Of a stretch of DNA of 64,000 bases, positions 28,602 through 37,757 are shown piece by piece. The notes beneath the pieces were generated by a model. That model saw nothing but the letters and a program-made list of their open reading frames with translations. It did not search any database and was not told where the DNA came from. Numbering within the stretch: the stretch's first letter is position 1; each line of letters begins with the position of its first letter. The stretch lies in contig DATEDI010000010.1 in NCBI GenBank assembly GCA_035281745.1, positions 1 through 64,000 of the forward strand, read 5' to 3'. Position numbers and translations under genes: made by a program. The stretch is from 66-474 sp035281745. GTDB taxonomy: Bacteria; Pseudomonadota; Gammaproteobacteria; Xanthomonadales; Rhodanobacteraceae.

Positions 28602-30761
28602 CTATCCCGCCACCTCCACTTCCCGTGGATGGATGGTCGGAATAGATTGCACCGCACCATTGGCGACCAGCAATGCGCGTTGCGCGCTGGCGATTGTCTC
28701 AGGGCGGTGGGCGATCACGATTCGCGTGATCGCGAGATGGTTGACGATGGCATTGATCTGCCGCTCGCGTTCGATATCCAAGTGGCTGGTGGCTTCGTCC
28801 AGCACCAGCACGGAGGGTTTGCGATAGAGTGCGCGCGCCAATAGAACGCGTTGCTTCTGGCCGCCGGAAAGGGCGGAACCCATGTCGCCGACGAGGCTCT
28901 GGTAGCCCATCGGCATTTTCGCAATGTCGTCGTGGATCGCGGCGAGACGTGCAGCGGCTTCGATGCGCAGCGGATTCGATTCCGTGTCGAAGCAGGCGAT
29001 GTTGTCGGCGATGGAGCCGGCGAACAGCTGATCGTCCTGCATCACGGCGCCGACCTGATTGCGGTAACGACCAAGGCCCAGCCTGCGAATGTCGATGCCG
29101 CCGTAGAGGACCTCGCCTTCCCCGGGTTCCAACAGACCCAGGATGATCTTGGCCAGTGTTGTCTTGCCACACCCCGACGGGCCAATGAGGGCCAATGATT
29201 CGCCGGCGGGAATCGTGAGCGAGCAATCCTTGAGGATCCACGGCTCGCCATCCCCGTAGCGGAAGCTGACATGGCGCACCTCGATCCCGGCTTCCGGCAA
29301 GGGCGCGTCCCACGCGGATTCAACGTGCCGCTCGGGAGCGGTCAACGCAATGTCCGCCACGCGTTCGGCGTGCAGGCGCAACATGCGGAACTGGATACCT
29401 TTGTCGATCAGATCGGCCGCGCGGCTGGCGAACTGGTCAGCGTACGCCGCGAACGCCACCAGCATGCCCGCGGTGAAGGTGCCGTCCAGCACCAGTACGG
29501 CGGCCAGCCAGATCAGGGCGACTTTCTCGATGCCGAAGATCAGTTGGTTGCCACTGGTGAATGCAATGTTGAGCCGCTGCATCGCTATGTTGCGGTTGAC
29601 CGTTTCGACCACCGCGTTGGCGTAGCGCGCCGTACGCGGCTGCTGCTGGTTGAAGAGTTTCAGCGTTTGTGCGCCGCGGATGGCTTCCAGCAATTCCGTT
29701 TGCTGGCGCGCGGCGTACACGATCTGATCTTCCTGCGCGCGCCGCAGCGGCTGATAGGTAAACCAACGCAGGATCGCGTACAGCGCGAATGCCGCGGTGA
29801 CGATCAATGTCAGTTTGACGCTGTAGAGTGTCAGCACGATCAGGGTCAGAGTGGCCATGATGCCGTCCAGGATTGCGGCGACAAATCCGGTAGTCAGCGT
29901 CTGCTGGATCGTCTGCATCGAGCCGAAGCGCGAGACCACGTCGCCTACATGGCGTTTTTCATACCAGTCCAGCGGCAACTTCAGGAGGTGCGCGAATACA
30001 TTGGTGACCCACTGCACGTTCAGCATTGCGCCCAGCCAGGTGATGGTCCACGCGCGCATCGCAGAAATTGCAGCCTGGAACACCGTCACCAGCAGAAAGC
30101 CGATGCCCAGCAACATCAGCAGGCTTTTGTCGGCCGACACCAGTACCTGATCCAGCACCCATTGCAGGTAGAAAGGCCCAACCAACGCGAATACTTCCAA
30201 CGCCAGCGCCAGCACGAGGATTTGGACAAGCGCACCGGACAGGCCTTCGACCCGGCCGGTGAGGGCCCGCAACGAGATCGACTCGCGCGTGTTGATAGGC
30301 TTGAAGTCGGCACGCCGCGCGCATTCCAGCGCCACGCCGGTAAAGTGCTTCGAGACCTCGGCGTTCGAGAGTTTCAGCACGCCGCGTGCCGGGTCGTGGA
30401 TGACCGCACCGTGGGCAGTCGCCCGCTGCAGCACCACGAAGTGGTTCAAATCCCAGTGCAGGATGCACGGTGCCTTGAGTTCCGGCAGCTCGTGCAATTC
30501 CAAACGAAGCGGCCGCGTCTCGAAACCGAGCTTGGTCGCCATCTCCATCACGCGTGCGAGATTGGCGCCTTTCAGCGATGCCGAGTGCCGTCGGCGCAAC
30601 GAAGGCAGGTCCACATCGTGGCCGTGATAACACGCGATCATTGCCAGCGATGCGAGACCGCATTCGGCGGCTTCGGTTTGCAGAATGACCGGAAGTTTGC
30701 GTCGCCAGCCCCATTGCAGGCCACCGAGCAAACCGCCGTCGATGGCCGCGCCGTCGCTCAT
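28602..30761 (-). CDS. Peptidase-containing (C39) ABC transporter
   Basis: Bacteriocin-type exporter that removes double-glycine leaders and pumps the peptide out. It has 719 residues, start ATG at 30761 overlapping the HlyD stop by ATGA. The N-terminal C39 peptidase has catalytic Cys34 (AAECGLA), His107 (HWDLNHFVVL) and Asp123 (IHDPARG). Six membrane helices follow. The ATPase domain has Walker A GPSGCGKTTLAK, signature LSGGQKQRVLLARAL and Walker B VLVLDEATSHLD. All catalytic residues are present, so it should be active. Substrates are most likely the two leader peptides downstream. Confidence 0.95.
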   Translation of the reverse strand: MSDGAAIDGGLLGGLQWGWRRKLPVILQTEAAECGLASLAMIACYHGHDVDLPSLRRRHSASLKGANLARVMEMATKLGFETRPLRLELHELPELKAPCILHWDLNHFVVLQRATAHGAVIHDPARGVLKLSNAEVSKHFTGVALECARRADFKPINTRESISLRALTGRVEGLSGALVQILVLALALEVFALVGPFYLQWVLDQVLVSADKSLLMLLGIGFLLVTVFQAAISAMRAWTITWLGAMLNVQWVTNVFAHLLKLPLDWYEKRHVGDVVSRFGSMQTIQQTLTTGFVAAILDGIMATLTLIVLTLYSVKLTLIVTAAFALYAILRWFTYQPLRRAQEDQIVYAARQQTELLEAIRGAQTLKLFNQQQPRTARYANAVVETVNRNIAMQRLNIAFTSGNQLIFGIEKVALIWLAAVLVLDGTFTAGMLVAFAAYADQFASRAADLIDKGIQFRMLRLHAERVADIALTAPERHVESAWDAPLPEAGIEVRHVSFRYGDGEPWILKDCSLTIPAGESLALIGPSGCGKTTLAKIILGLLEPGEGEVLYGGIDIRRLGLGRYRNQVGAVMQDDQLFAGSIADNIACFDTESNPLRIEAAARLAAIHDDIAKMPMGYQSLVGDMGSALSGGQKQRVLLARALYRKPSVLVLDEATSHLDIERERQINAIVNHLAITRIVIAHRPETIASAQRALLVANGAVQSIPTIHPREVEVAG

Positions 30762-32032
30762 CCGTGATGGGCTCCGTGGGCCGCGAGTCGTTGCCGCAGG
30801 CCATACAGCGGCTCGAACATCCACTGCCACAGGCTGCGACGGTCCAGCAAAAGGTCCGCGTTCAACGCCATGCCGGGCTTCAGCGCCTCGGCCTTGCCAT
30901 AGGCGCTGATGGTCTGGCGATCCAACGAGACCAGCACGCGGTACAGCGGCGTCGTGACCTTCTGGCCCAGCAGGGTTGCGGCCTCCGCGGGGCTGAGCGC
31001 GCTGCGCGAGATCTGTACGACTTGGCCGTACTGTTGGCCGAACTTCTGGTATGGGTAAGCCTGATAGCGCAGCACGACTGGCGTGCCGTCGTGCACGAAG
31101 CCGATCGCGTTGCTTGGTACCAGCAACTGCGCTTCCAACTCGGAACCGTGCGGCAGGATGGACAACAGCGGCTGGCCTGAAGCGACGTTCTGTCCGGGCT
31201 TCACCAGCAATGTCGAAATGACGCCCGTGCGCGGGGCGCGCAGTACGGTGCCGCCCGCGGCCTCGCTTTGGGCCAGCTGTGCAGCGAGTTGCGCCAATTG
31301 GCCGCGCAATTGATTGGCTTTGGCTGCCGTGCCCAAAGGTAGCTGCGTCAACTGCGCCTGCAGCGAACTCAACTGCTGGTCGGCATCCAGCCGCTGGCGT
31401 TCCAGTGTCTTGACCTGGGCCTGTTGGGTCAGGGCCTGCGATTGATACGCGTTGAATTGCGCGATGGAAATCACGCCCTTCTCGAGCACGGGCTTGATTT
31501 TCGCGACGAAGCCGGTGGCGGTCGCCGCCTGCTCGCGCTGCAAGGCCAGTTGGTCGCCGATCTGACGCACCTGTGCTCGTAGCAGCCCTATCCGGGTGCG
31601 CAAATCCCTGGCTTGTTCTTTGGCTTGTGGCTGGAGGTTGGCGAGCGTTGTTCGGATTTGGGCCTGCTGAGCGCGCAACTGCGCACTGACCACGGCGTGG
31701 GTGTTACCCATGCTGGCGCTGACCAGATCGGCCGAGATTTCAACCAGTGGTTGGCCAGCCTTGACCCGCTCGCCCTCGTGCACCAGCGCTCGCTTGATGG
31801 TTCCGGTGGTCTGGGCGGACAGAGTAAGCATGCCCGCGCTGGGTTGGAGTTGCCCCATCACCTCGGCGCGATGTGTGTAGTGTCCGAAGGTCAGGAACAG
31901 AGCAATCGCCGCGGCGAGGCTCGCCGCCAGCAACGCCCACCACACGAAGGCGAGCGGGGTCGCAAGGTTGATTGCGCCCATCCATTGGCCGCGCTGCGCT
32001 TGCAACACTTCACCCCGAAACAGATCCCCCAT
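30758..32032 (-). CDS. HlyD family secretion adaptor
   Basis: Periplasmic adaptor joining the ABC exporter to a TolC-like outer-membrane channel (no tolC gene nearby). It has 424 residues from the ATG at 32032 (MGDLFRGEVL); a TTG 60 bp upstream would add 20 residues. One membrane helix (about 28-48), a lipoyl-like half (VMGQLQPSAGMLTLSA), a long Gln/Leu-rich coiled coil (about 110-250) and the returning half (LRAPRTGVISTLLVKPGQNV) are visible. The stop overlaps the transporter start (ATGA), implying translational coupling. Confidence 0.93.
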   Translation of the reverse strand: MGDLFRGEVLQAQRGQWMGAINLATPLAFVWWALLAASLAAAIALFLTFGHYTHRAEVMGQLQPSAGMLTLSAQTTGTIKRALVHEGERVKAGQPLVEISADLVSASMGNTHAVVSAQLRAQQAQIRTTLANLQPQAKEQARDLRTRIGLLRAQVRQIGDQLALQREQAATATGFVAKIKPVLEKGVISIAQFNAYQSQALTQQAQVKTLERQRLDADQQLSSLQAQLTQLPLGTAAKANQLRGQLAQLAAQLAQSEAAGGTVLRAPRTGVISTLLVKPGQNVASGQPLLSILPHGSELEAQLLVPSNAIGFVHDGTPVVLRYQAYPYQKFGQQYGQVVQISRSALSPAEAATLLGQKVTTPLYRVLVSLDRQTISAYGKAEALKPGMALNADLLLDRRSLWQWMFEPLYGLRQRLAAHGAHHG

Positions 32033-32104
32033 CCTCTGTTCATCTCCCTGTAACTTCCCAACCCCAAAAGGTGTAGCAGCCAAACCTTTCAATCACCTTT
32101 CGTG

Positions 32105-32133
32105 CTCATAACTTTTTGCGCTGATGCGCACAA
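32105..32133 (-). promoter_or_regulatory. Candidate promoter of the peptide-export operon with nested dyads
   Basis: On the minus strand, TTGTGC (32133-32128) and TATGAG (32110-32105) are separated by 17 bp, about 70 bp before the HlyD start. The spacer contains the perfect dyad TGCGC-TGAT-GCGCA (32117-32130), and the -35 overlaps the palindrome ACAAATTTGT (32130-32139). The arrangement looks like a regulated promoter with operator sites. Confidence 0.5.
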
Positions 32134-32230
32134 ATTTGTCATGGAACAGAACATCAGCGCGAACGACCGCCGTGTCGCCCGCGGACCGGGCTGTCGCAAG
32201 GGTCGAGACAGCGCGGCGTATCCTGCCGGG

Positions 32231-33316
32231 ATGCAAGCCGTGCCGTCCGCGCGCATCAAAGGTCGCGGCGCCGCCTCCAACCCGGAGGGGCGCTTCGAGA
32301 GCGTGCGTCATCACGCCGAAGACGATGGCTGGCAGGACGCGTTGCTGGACGAGGCCGCGCCGCGTCCGCGCACGGAGGTCACCGAAGAACGCGCACGCAG
32401 CGTGATCACCCGCAACGATTCGCCCGACATCGTTTTCGAGCAGGCGATGAATCCCTATCGTGGCTGCGAGCACGGATGCATCTACTGCTTCGCGCGGCCA
32501 TCGCACAGTTATCTCAACTTGTCGCCGGGGCTGGATTTCGAAACGAAGATCCGCGCCAAGTCCAATCTCGCCGAAGTGCTGCGCGCGGAGTTGTCGAAGC
32601 CCGGATACGTACCGAAGCCCATCAACATCGGCAGCAATACCGACCCGTACCAGCCGATCGAGAGGAAGTGGCGGCTGACGCGCGCTGCGCTGGAGGTGCT
32701 GGCCGAGTGCCAGCACCCTTGCACCATCGTCACCAAGAACGCGCTGGTGGAACGCGACCTCGACCTGCTCGCGCCCATGGCGCGCGCGAAACTGGTACGC
32801 GTATTCGTGTCGGTGAATTCACTCGACAACCACTTGGCGTCGAAACTGGAACCGCGCGCGTCGGCGCCGCACCGCCGCCTGCAGGCGATCCGTGCGTTGA
32901 CCGAGGCGGGCGTGCCGGCCGGCCTGCTGGTGGCGCCGGTCATCCCGGCCTTGAACGATCGCGACATGGAAGCGGTACTGGAACGTGCCGCCGAGGCCGG
33001 CGCCAGCATGGCCGGTTACACGGTGCTGCGCCTGCCGTGGGAATTGAAGGCGTTGTTCCGGGAATGGCTGTCGATCCACGTGCCGCAACGCGCCGAACAC
33101 GTGATGAGCCTGGTGCAGCAAATGAACGGCGGACGCGATTACGATTCCGACTTTCGCACCCGCATGCGCGGACAGGGACCGTTCGCCGAATTGCTTCGTC
33201 GGCGTTTCGAGGTGGCGGCGCGGAGACACGGCTTTGCCCGAGCGCGCACCCTGCAGTTGGATGTGTCCCGTTTTCTTGCGCCGCGGCCGGCAAGTCCGCA
33301 AGGCGAACTGTTCTGA
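32231..33316 (+). CDS. PA0069-family radical SAM protein
   Basis: A radical S-adenosylmethionine protein related to the PA0069/Rv2578c group and to spore photoproduct lyase-like proteins; substrate unknown. It has 361 residues from the ATG at 32231 (MQAVPSARIKGRGAASNP); two in-frame earlier ATGs are open but less like the family. The [4Fe-4S] motif is Cys79-x3-Cys83-x2-Cys86 in RGCEHGCIYCFARP. NIGSNTDPYQPIE and KNALVERDLDLL are conserved family segments. It is divergent from the peptide-export operon; a maturation role is possible in principle, but the family is widespread and usually not linked to peptides. Confidence 0.9.
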   Translation: MQAVPSARIKGRGAASNPEGRFESVRHHAEDDGWQDALLDEAAPRPRTEVTEERARSVITRNDSPDIVFEQAMNPYRGCEHGCIYCFARPSHSYLNLSPGLDFETKIRAKSNLAEVLRAELSKPGYVPKPINIGSNTDPYQPIERKWRLTRAALEVLAECQHPCTIVTKNALVERDLDLLAPMARAKLVRVFVSVNSLDNHLASKLEPRASAPHRRLQAIRALTEAGVPAGLLVAPVIPALNDRDMEAVLERAAEAGASMAGYTVLRLPWELKALFREWLSIHVPQRAEHVMSLVQQMNGGRDYDSDFRTRMRGQGPFAELLRRRFEVAARRHGFARARTLQLDVSRFLAPRPASPQGELF

Positions 33317-33381
33317 GCGGCGTTCACGCCGTCTTCGCGGCGACACTGGACGATAGCGTGATCACCCTCAGGAGGCGCCCC

Positions 33382-33558
33382 ATGTCGTTCGCGCTTTATC
33401 TAGTCGGAACGCTTGTCGTGATCATCGGCCTCGGCTACGGCGCCTGGCTCGCCCACGTGCCGACGCAATGGATCGTGGTGGGTGCGGTGGTGATCCTCGG
33501 CCTCGGCATCCTCACGGGTGTATCCCGCACCCGCCGGAAGGATCCGCCTGCCGCCTGA
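33382..33558 (+). CDS. Small two-helix membrane protein
   Basis: A 58-residue protein with two hydrophobic segments (about 4-25 and 30-48) and a basic tail (SRTRRKDPPAA). The ATG at 33382 has AGGAGG 7 nt upstream, which makes translation credible although the gene is short. No named family recognised. Confidence 0.6.
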   Translation: MSFALYLVGTLVVIIGLGYGAWLAHVPTQWIVVGAVVILGLGILTGVSRTRRKDPPAA

Positions 33559-33658
33559 ATGCGCGGCAGGTGGCAGCCTGCGAAGAGGGCGCACCATGCG
33601 CCCGCGCGGGCCTTGTGGTTGCGCCACAGCCCTGCCGGAGATCGGCGCCGACGCAGCT

Positions 33659-35725
33659 TCAGCGCGTCCTGGCAGGTGTCAGGTATTTGCCGAACCAGTC
33701 CAGCGATCGACGCATGATGTCTTCCTGATTTTTCGGTTGCGCGATGTGGTGGCCTTCGTTCGCGTACACCACCAGCGTGGTCGGCACGCCCAGCGTTTTC
33801 AGTGCGTGCCAGTATTCGAACGATTGCGGCGCCGGACATTCCTCGTCGCGTTCGCCCACCACGATGAGCGCCGGCGTTTTGGTGCGCTTGATGAAATTGA
33901 TCGCCGAACTCTTGGCGTACGCGGCCGGATCGTCGTACAGCGATGCGCCGAAGAACGGAATCATCCACTGGTCGATCTGGTTCTGGCCGTAATAGCTCTG
34001 CCAGTCGGAGAGGCCTGCGCCGGCCACCACCGCCTTGAAGCGGTTCGTGCGCGTCGGCGCGAACATGCTCATGAAGCCGCCGTAACTCCAGCCAGTCAGG
34101 CCCAGCCGACTGTCGTCGATGGGCAACATCTTCTCGACCTTGTCCACGCCCGCAAGGATGTCATCGAGATCGCCGTAGCCCATCTGGTTGCGGATGGCCT
34201 GCGCGAACTGCTCGCCTCCACCGAGGCTGCCGCGCGGGTTGGGCATCAGCACGAAATAGCCGAATTCGGAATACGCGCTGGCGTTGTTGCTCCAGTTCGG
34301 CAGGTTCGCCCATGACGGACCGCCGTGCACGGACACGATCATCGGATACTTCTTGTGCGCGTCGTAGTCGGCCGGGTACATCAACCAGCCTTGCACCTGC
34401 GTGCCGCCGCTGTTCCATTCCACCGATTCGGCCTTGCCCCAGTCGTGCGAAAGGCCGGCGTTGATCGAAGTGATCGCCGGTGGCGGCGCAGTGGTGAGCT
34501 GGCCCACGTGAACCTCGGGCGGATGATCGAATGACTGGGCCGCGTAGGCGATCCGCCGCGGCGATTTGTCCGACAGCGAAACGGAAAGCGCGGCGCGCCC
34601 GTCGCCCAGCACGCCGGGCGCAGTGAACCACGTGCTGGTCTGGCGCGCGTGGTTGCCGGACAGCGTGTATTCGGTGACCTGCACCTTGCCCTTGGCAATC
34701 TGGTTCACCAGCAGCGAGCGTGCATCGAGGAACGTGAACCACGACGGCGTTACCTTCGCGCCTTCGGTCAGGTTCACGGGCGCGCCGCCCGAGGCGGGCA
34801 CGCTGTAGATGTCGCCGCCGGTCGCACCACGATCGCTCATCAAGCCGCCGATGAACAGGATGCGCGCGTCATCGGGTGACCAGCGCGGCAGCGCGATCTG
34901 CAAACCGTGCAGCGAACCCTTCACCGCGCCGGGATCGACGAGCTCGCGCGGCGTCCCGCCTGCTTTCGCCTCCTGCACATACAGTTTGGCCGTCCACCAG
35001 TTGTTGTCACCGGGCGGCGGTGCAGCGGTGTAGGCAATCCGATTGCCGGTGGCCGAAGTGCGAAATTCGTACACGTACAACCCATCGGGCGTCAGCAGTT
35101 CCGGCTTGCCACCCGATGCGTCGATGCTGGCGACGTATTGCACCTGCACGTCGGTCTCGCCGATCACGCCCACGCGCGGATTGCCGGACGCGGTCGCTGC
35201 CGGCAGCCGCGTGGCGCCCGGCACGAACAGGAACGCGATGCGCTTGCCGTCGCGGCTCCATTGCATGCCTTCGGCGAAACCGCCGAGGTCCGCGAGTTTG
35301 CGCGGCGGCTTGCCGGCGTTCACGTCGATCAGCCAGATCGCGCCTTGGATGGGCTTGGTGTTGGACGGGTCGATGCTGCAGCGGGTCAACACCGCCAGCA
35401 TGTTCCAGCGCGGCGCCCAGCGCAGGTCTTCTTCACGGCAACCGCCGGGAATCGCCACGGCCTGCGCGTTCTGCCCGTTCCACGAGCCCAGCATCAACTC
35501 GGTCTGCTCGTCGTGCGCCACCACCCACGCCAAGTGCTGGCCGTCGTGCGAAAGGGCCACCGCCGGGATCTGCTTGACCTTCGCACGCTGCGCGAGGATG
35601 TGTTCGATGCGCGCGTTCTCGGATGCACTGGTCGATGCAGGCGGCGCCTTGGCCATGGCCGAAGGCGCGCAAGCGGCCATGAACAACGCGGCGAGCAGCA
35701 ACAGGCCGGGTCGAGGGAACTTCAT
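33659..35725 (-). CDS. Secreted S9 family peptidase (prolyl oligopeptidase/acylaminoacyl-peptidase type)
   Basis: A serine exopeptidase of 688 residues. The N-terminal signal is ambiguous: signal peptidase cleavage after AMA (25) or a weak lipobox at Cys19. A WD40/PD40-like beta-propeller domain covers about residues 45-430. The C-terminal alpha/beta hydrolase has nucleophile GWSYGGF, acid VGERDEECP and histidine NEGHHI. Probably periplasmic or outer-membrane, cleaving dipeptides or oligopeptides. It lies alone on the minus strand. Confidence 0.93.
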   Translation of the reverse strand: MKFPRPGLLLLAALFMAACAPSAMAKAPPASTSASENARIEHILAQRAKVKQIPAVALSHDGQHLAWVVAHDEQTELMLGSWNGQNAQAVAIPGGCREEDLRWAPRWNMLAVLTRCSIDPSNTKPIQGAIWLIDVNAGKPPRKLADLGGFAEGMQWSRDGKRIAFLFVPGATRLPAATASGNPRVGVIGETDVQVQYVASIDASGGKPELLTPDGLYVYEFRTSATGNRIAYTAAPPPGDNNWWTAKLYVQEAKAGGTPRELVDPGAVKGSLHGLQIALPRWSPDDARILFIGGLMSDRGATGGDIYSVPASGGAPVNLTEGAKVTPSWFTFLDARSLLVNQIAKGKVQVTEYTLSGNHARQTSTWFTAPGVLGDGRAALSVSLSDKSPRRIAYAAQSFDHPPEVHVGQLTTAPPPAITSINAGLSHDWGKAESVEWNSGGTQVQGWLMYPADYDAHKKYPMIVSVHGGPSWANLPNWSNNASAYSEFGYFVLMPNPRGSLGGGEQFAQAIRNQMGYGDLDDILAGVDKVEKMLPIDDSRLGLTGWSYGGFMSMFAPTRTNRFKAVVAGAGLSDWQSYYGQNQIDQWMIPFFGASLYDDPAAYAKSSAINFIKRTKTPALIVVGERDEECPAPQSFEYWHALKTLGVPTTLVVYANEGHHIAQPKNQEDIMRRSLDWFGKYLTPARTR

Positions 35726-35842
35726 CGCGCACCTCCAGGACGAGACGATCCCGCGAACCTACACCCGGTCATCCGACGAGCCAAGTGCCGGCAGGCACGA
35801 TCCGGGCGATGACCACGGCGCGGTCGCGAGCTGCGAAGCGAG

Positions 35843-36109
35843 CTATTTCAGGACGGTCTGTCGCGCCGCGATCACCGACGCGGTCTTCGCGGGCACGTGC
35901 GCCGACGAAGTCTCCATCCTGTCGCTGGACACAGAGGCGTTGGCTTCCGTGACGGAAGCGCTGCGGTCCGTCTCCGGTGCCTTCAGCAATTCCTGCATTT
36001 GCGACTTCAAGGCTTCCAACTGGACGGTGTGCCTGTGCAGGGCGGCCATGATTGCCCAAAGCGAGATGCACAGCACAATGAGCAGGATGCCGATGTCGGT
36101 GATTGTCAC
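35843..36109 (-). CDS. Small single-pass membrane protein
   Basis: An 88-residue protein starting at a GTG (36109) with GAGG about 8 nt upstream. There is one membrane helix (ITDIGILLIVLCISLWAIMA), a short amphipathic segment (HTVQLEALKSQMQELL) that may form a coiled coil, and a Ser/Ala/Thr-rich tail. No family recognised. The GTG is inferred from the Shine-Dalgarno; the frame is open for 36 more codons upstream. Confidence 0.5.
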   Translation of the reverse strand: MTITDIGILLIVLCISLWAIMAALHRHTVQLEALKSQMQELLKAPETDRSASVTEANASVSSDRMETSSAHVPAKTASVIAARQTVLK

Positions 36110-36523
36110 GGTCGTTACCTCGCGGCCGGGGATTCCCCGCGGCGGATGCGGCAGGCCGGGGGAGCAAACCAGGGAATCCTTCCCCAGGCAATCTCCCCGT
36201 CCCACGCTGCCCAGCATACAAGCAATATCCGTGCCGCGCAGGCACGCAGCTCACGCTTGGCGCGACGTGGGATACCCGGCTCTCCGGCGGGGGCACGCGA
36301 ATCTGACCGTACGCCGCATCGCGATAAAAGCGCAGCCGATCCCTTCCATTCAGCTTGGATAATCACACGAATAAAAACATCCACATGCCGTGCGTATTCA
36401 CAACGCATTCAAATATATAAATATGGTGCATTCATATGCATTAAAGAAAAATCATTGAATTATTCAGCGCGTGTTTTATGCGGTATTCCATACTGGCCAC
36501 CCTGCCAGCCGAGACGTACAAGG
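36110..36523. promoter_or_regulatory. Upstream region of the exopolysaccharide locus with repeated GCATTCA-like motifs
   Basis: A 414-bp non-coding gap. The last ~150 bp are strikingly A+T-rich. Four related heptamers occur at 36394 (GTATTCA), 36405 (GCATTCA), 36428 (GCATTCA) and 36438 (GCATTAA), with start-to-start distances of 11, 23 and 10 bp, close to whole helical turns. The two middle copies continue as GCATTCAAATAT and GCATTCATATGC. The region lies 80-130 bp before the wecA-like gene and is a plausible promoter/operator area. The GC-rich first 250 bp show nothing clear. Confidence 0.4.
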
Positions 36524-37693
36524 ATGATATCTGCGGCACATACGGTTCTATCGGCATGCTTGGTATCGATCGGGGCCTCCGCACTGGGATTGTGCGTACT
36601 GGTTCCCATCAGCAAGCCGGTGGGTTTGCTCGATCACCCGGACAAGCGGAAGCGACATGCTTTCGCGACGCCCTTGGTCGGCGGTCTCGCGATCTTCGTG
36701 GGCATGCTGGCCGGGTGGTTGTGGCTCGGCCAGCGCTTCCTGGGACCGGCACAGCGGTTCGACGATATCGTGTTGGCCAGCGCATGCGTACTGGTTGCGC
36801 TTGGTGCGCTTGACGACCGCTACCAGTTGCGCGTGAGCGTACGCGTGGTCGTGCAGGTGGTGGCGGTCCTGACGGTGATCGCCACGACGGGCACCTACGT
36901 GCACTCGCTTGGCGTGTTGCATGGCTACGAATTGAAACTCGGCTGGCTCGGCATTCCGTTCACCGTGCTCGCGGTGATCGGGTTGATCAACGCGTTCAAT
37001 CTGATGGATGGCATTGACGGCTTGGCGGGCTGTCTGGCACTGGTCAGCACCGGGGCGATCGCGTTGTTGATGGCGCCCGACATGCCCGCGCCGCTCACCG
37101 TGATCGTGTTGTTGCTGGCCGCGGCGCTGTATCCGTTCCTGATGGCGAATCTGGGCCTGCTGGGCAAGAAGGCCAAGGTGTTCCTCGGCGATTCGGGCAG
37201 CGTGGTGCTGGGCTACGTGATCGCGTGGACCTTGATCGCGTTGAGCCAGAGCACGCCGCGCCACATTTCACCCGGCCTGGTGCTGTGGTGCGTGGCGCTG
37301 CCGGTCATGGACACGCTGGCGGTAATTTACCGTCGCTTGAAACGCGGCGTGTCGCCGTTCACGCCCGACCGCACGCACATCCATCACCTGCTGATGAATG
37401 CGGGTTTGGGTCCGCGCCGCACGCTCGTGTACCTGGTCGGTTTCTCCATCGTGCTGCCGTTCGTGGGCGTGGTCATCCATGCGGAGCTCGGCGCCATCGC
37501 GAACCTCATGGCGTTCGTGGTCGTGGCGGCCATATACGGGGCATTCACCACGCATCTCGAACGTACACAGGCGGCGCTGATTCGATCGGCGGATGCGTCG
37601 GCGCGACGCGTTTCCCGCAACGTCGCTTCGCAGCCGGTCATTCGCTTTCGCCCAAAATCTCACGGGCAGCCTTTGAGGAATCGGCGCGACTAG
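36524..37693 (+). CDS. MraY/WecA family undecaprenyl-phosphate sugar-1-phosphate transferase
   Basis: Polytopic enzyme that starts polysaccharide assembly by moving a HexNAc-1-phosphate to undecaprenyl phosphate. It has 389 residues from the ATG at 36524 (MISAAHTVLSACLV); longer open frames upstream are non-coding. Family motifs are FNLMDGIDGLAG (catalytic aspartates), KVFLGDSGSVVLG and the late histidine-rich DRTHIHHLLMNAG, as in WecA. About ten membrane helices. It sits at the edge of the exopolysaccharide cluster, convergent to it. The exact sugar donor (UDP-GlcNAc is usual) cannot be read from sequence. Confidence 0.93.
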   Translation: MISAAHTVLSACLVSIGASALGLCVLVPISKPVGLLDHPDKRKRHAFATPLVGGLAIFVGMLAGWLWLGQRFLGPAQRFDDIVLASACVLVALGALDDRYQLRVSVRVVVQVVAVLTVIATTGTYVHSLGVLHGYELKLGWLGIPFTVLAVIGLINAFNLMDGIDGLAGCLALVSTGAIALLMAPDMPAPLTVIVLLLAAALYPFLMANLGLLGKKAKVFLGDSGSVVLGYVIAWTLIALSQSTPRHISPGLVLWCVALPVMDTLAVIYRRLKRGVSPFTPDRTHIHHLLMNAGLGPRRTLVYLVGFSIVLPFVGVVIHAELGAIANLMAFVVVAAIYGAFTTHLERTQAALIRSADASARRVSRNVASQPVIRFRPKSHGQPLRNRRD

Positions 37694-37757
37694 ACCGACA
37701 GCACCGCATAAGTTCCGCGAGAGTTGGCGCATCGCGCAGCGAATTGTCCAGCAGCTA

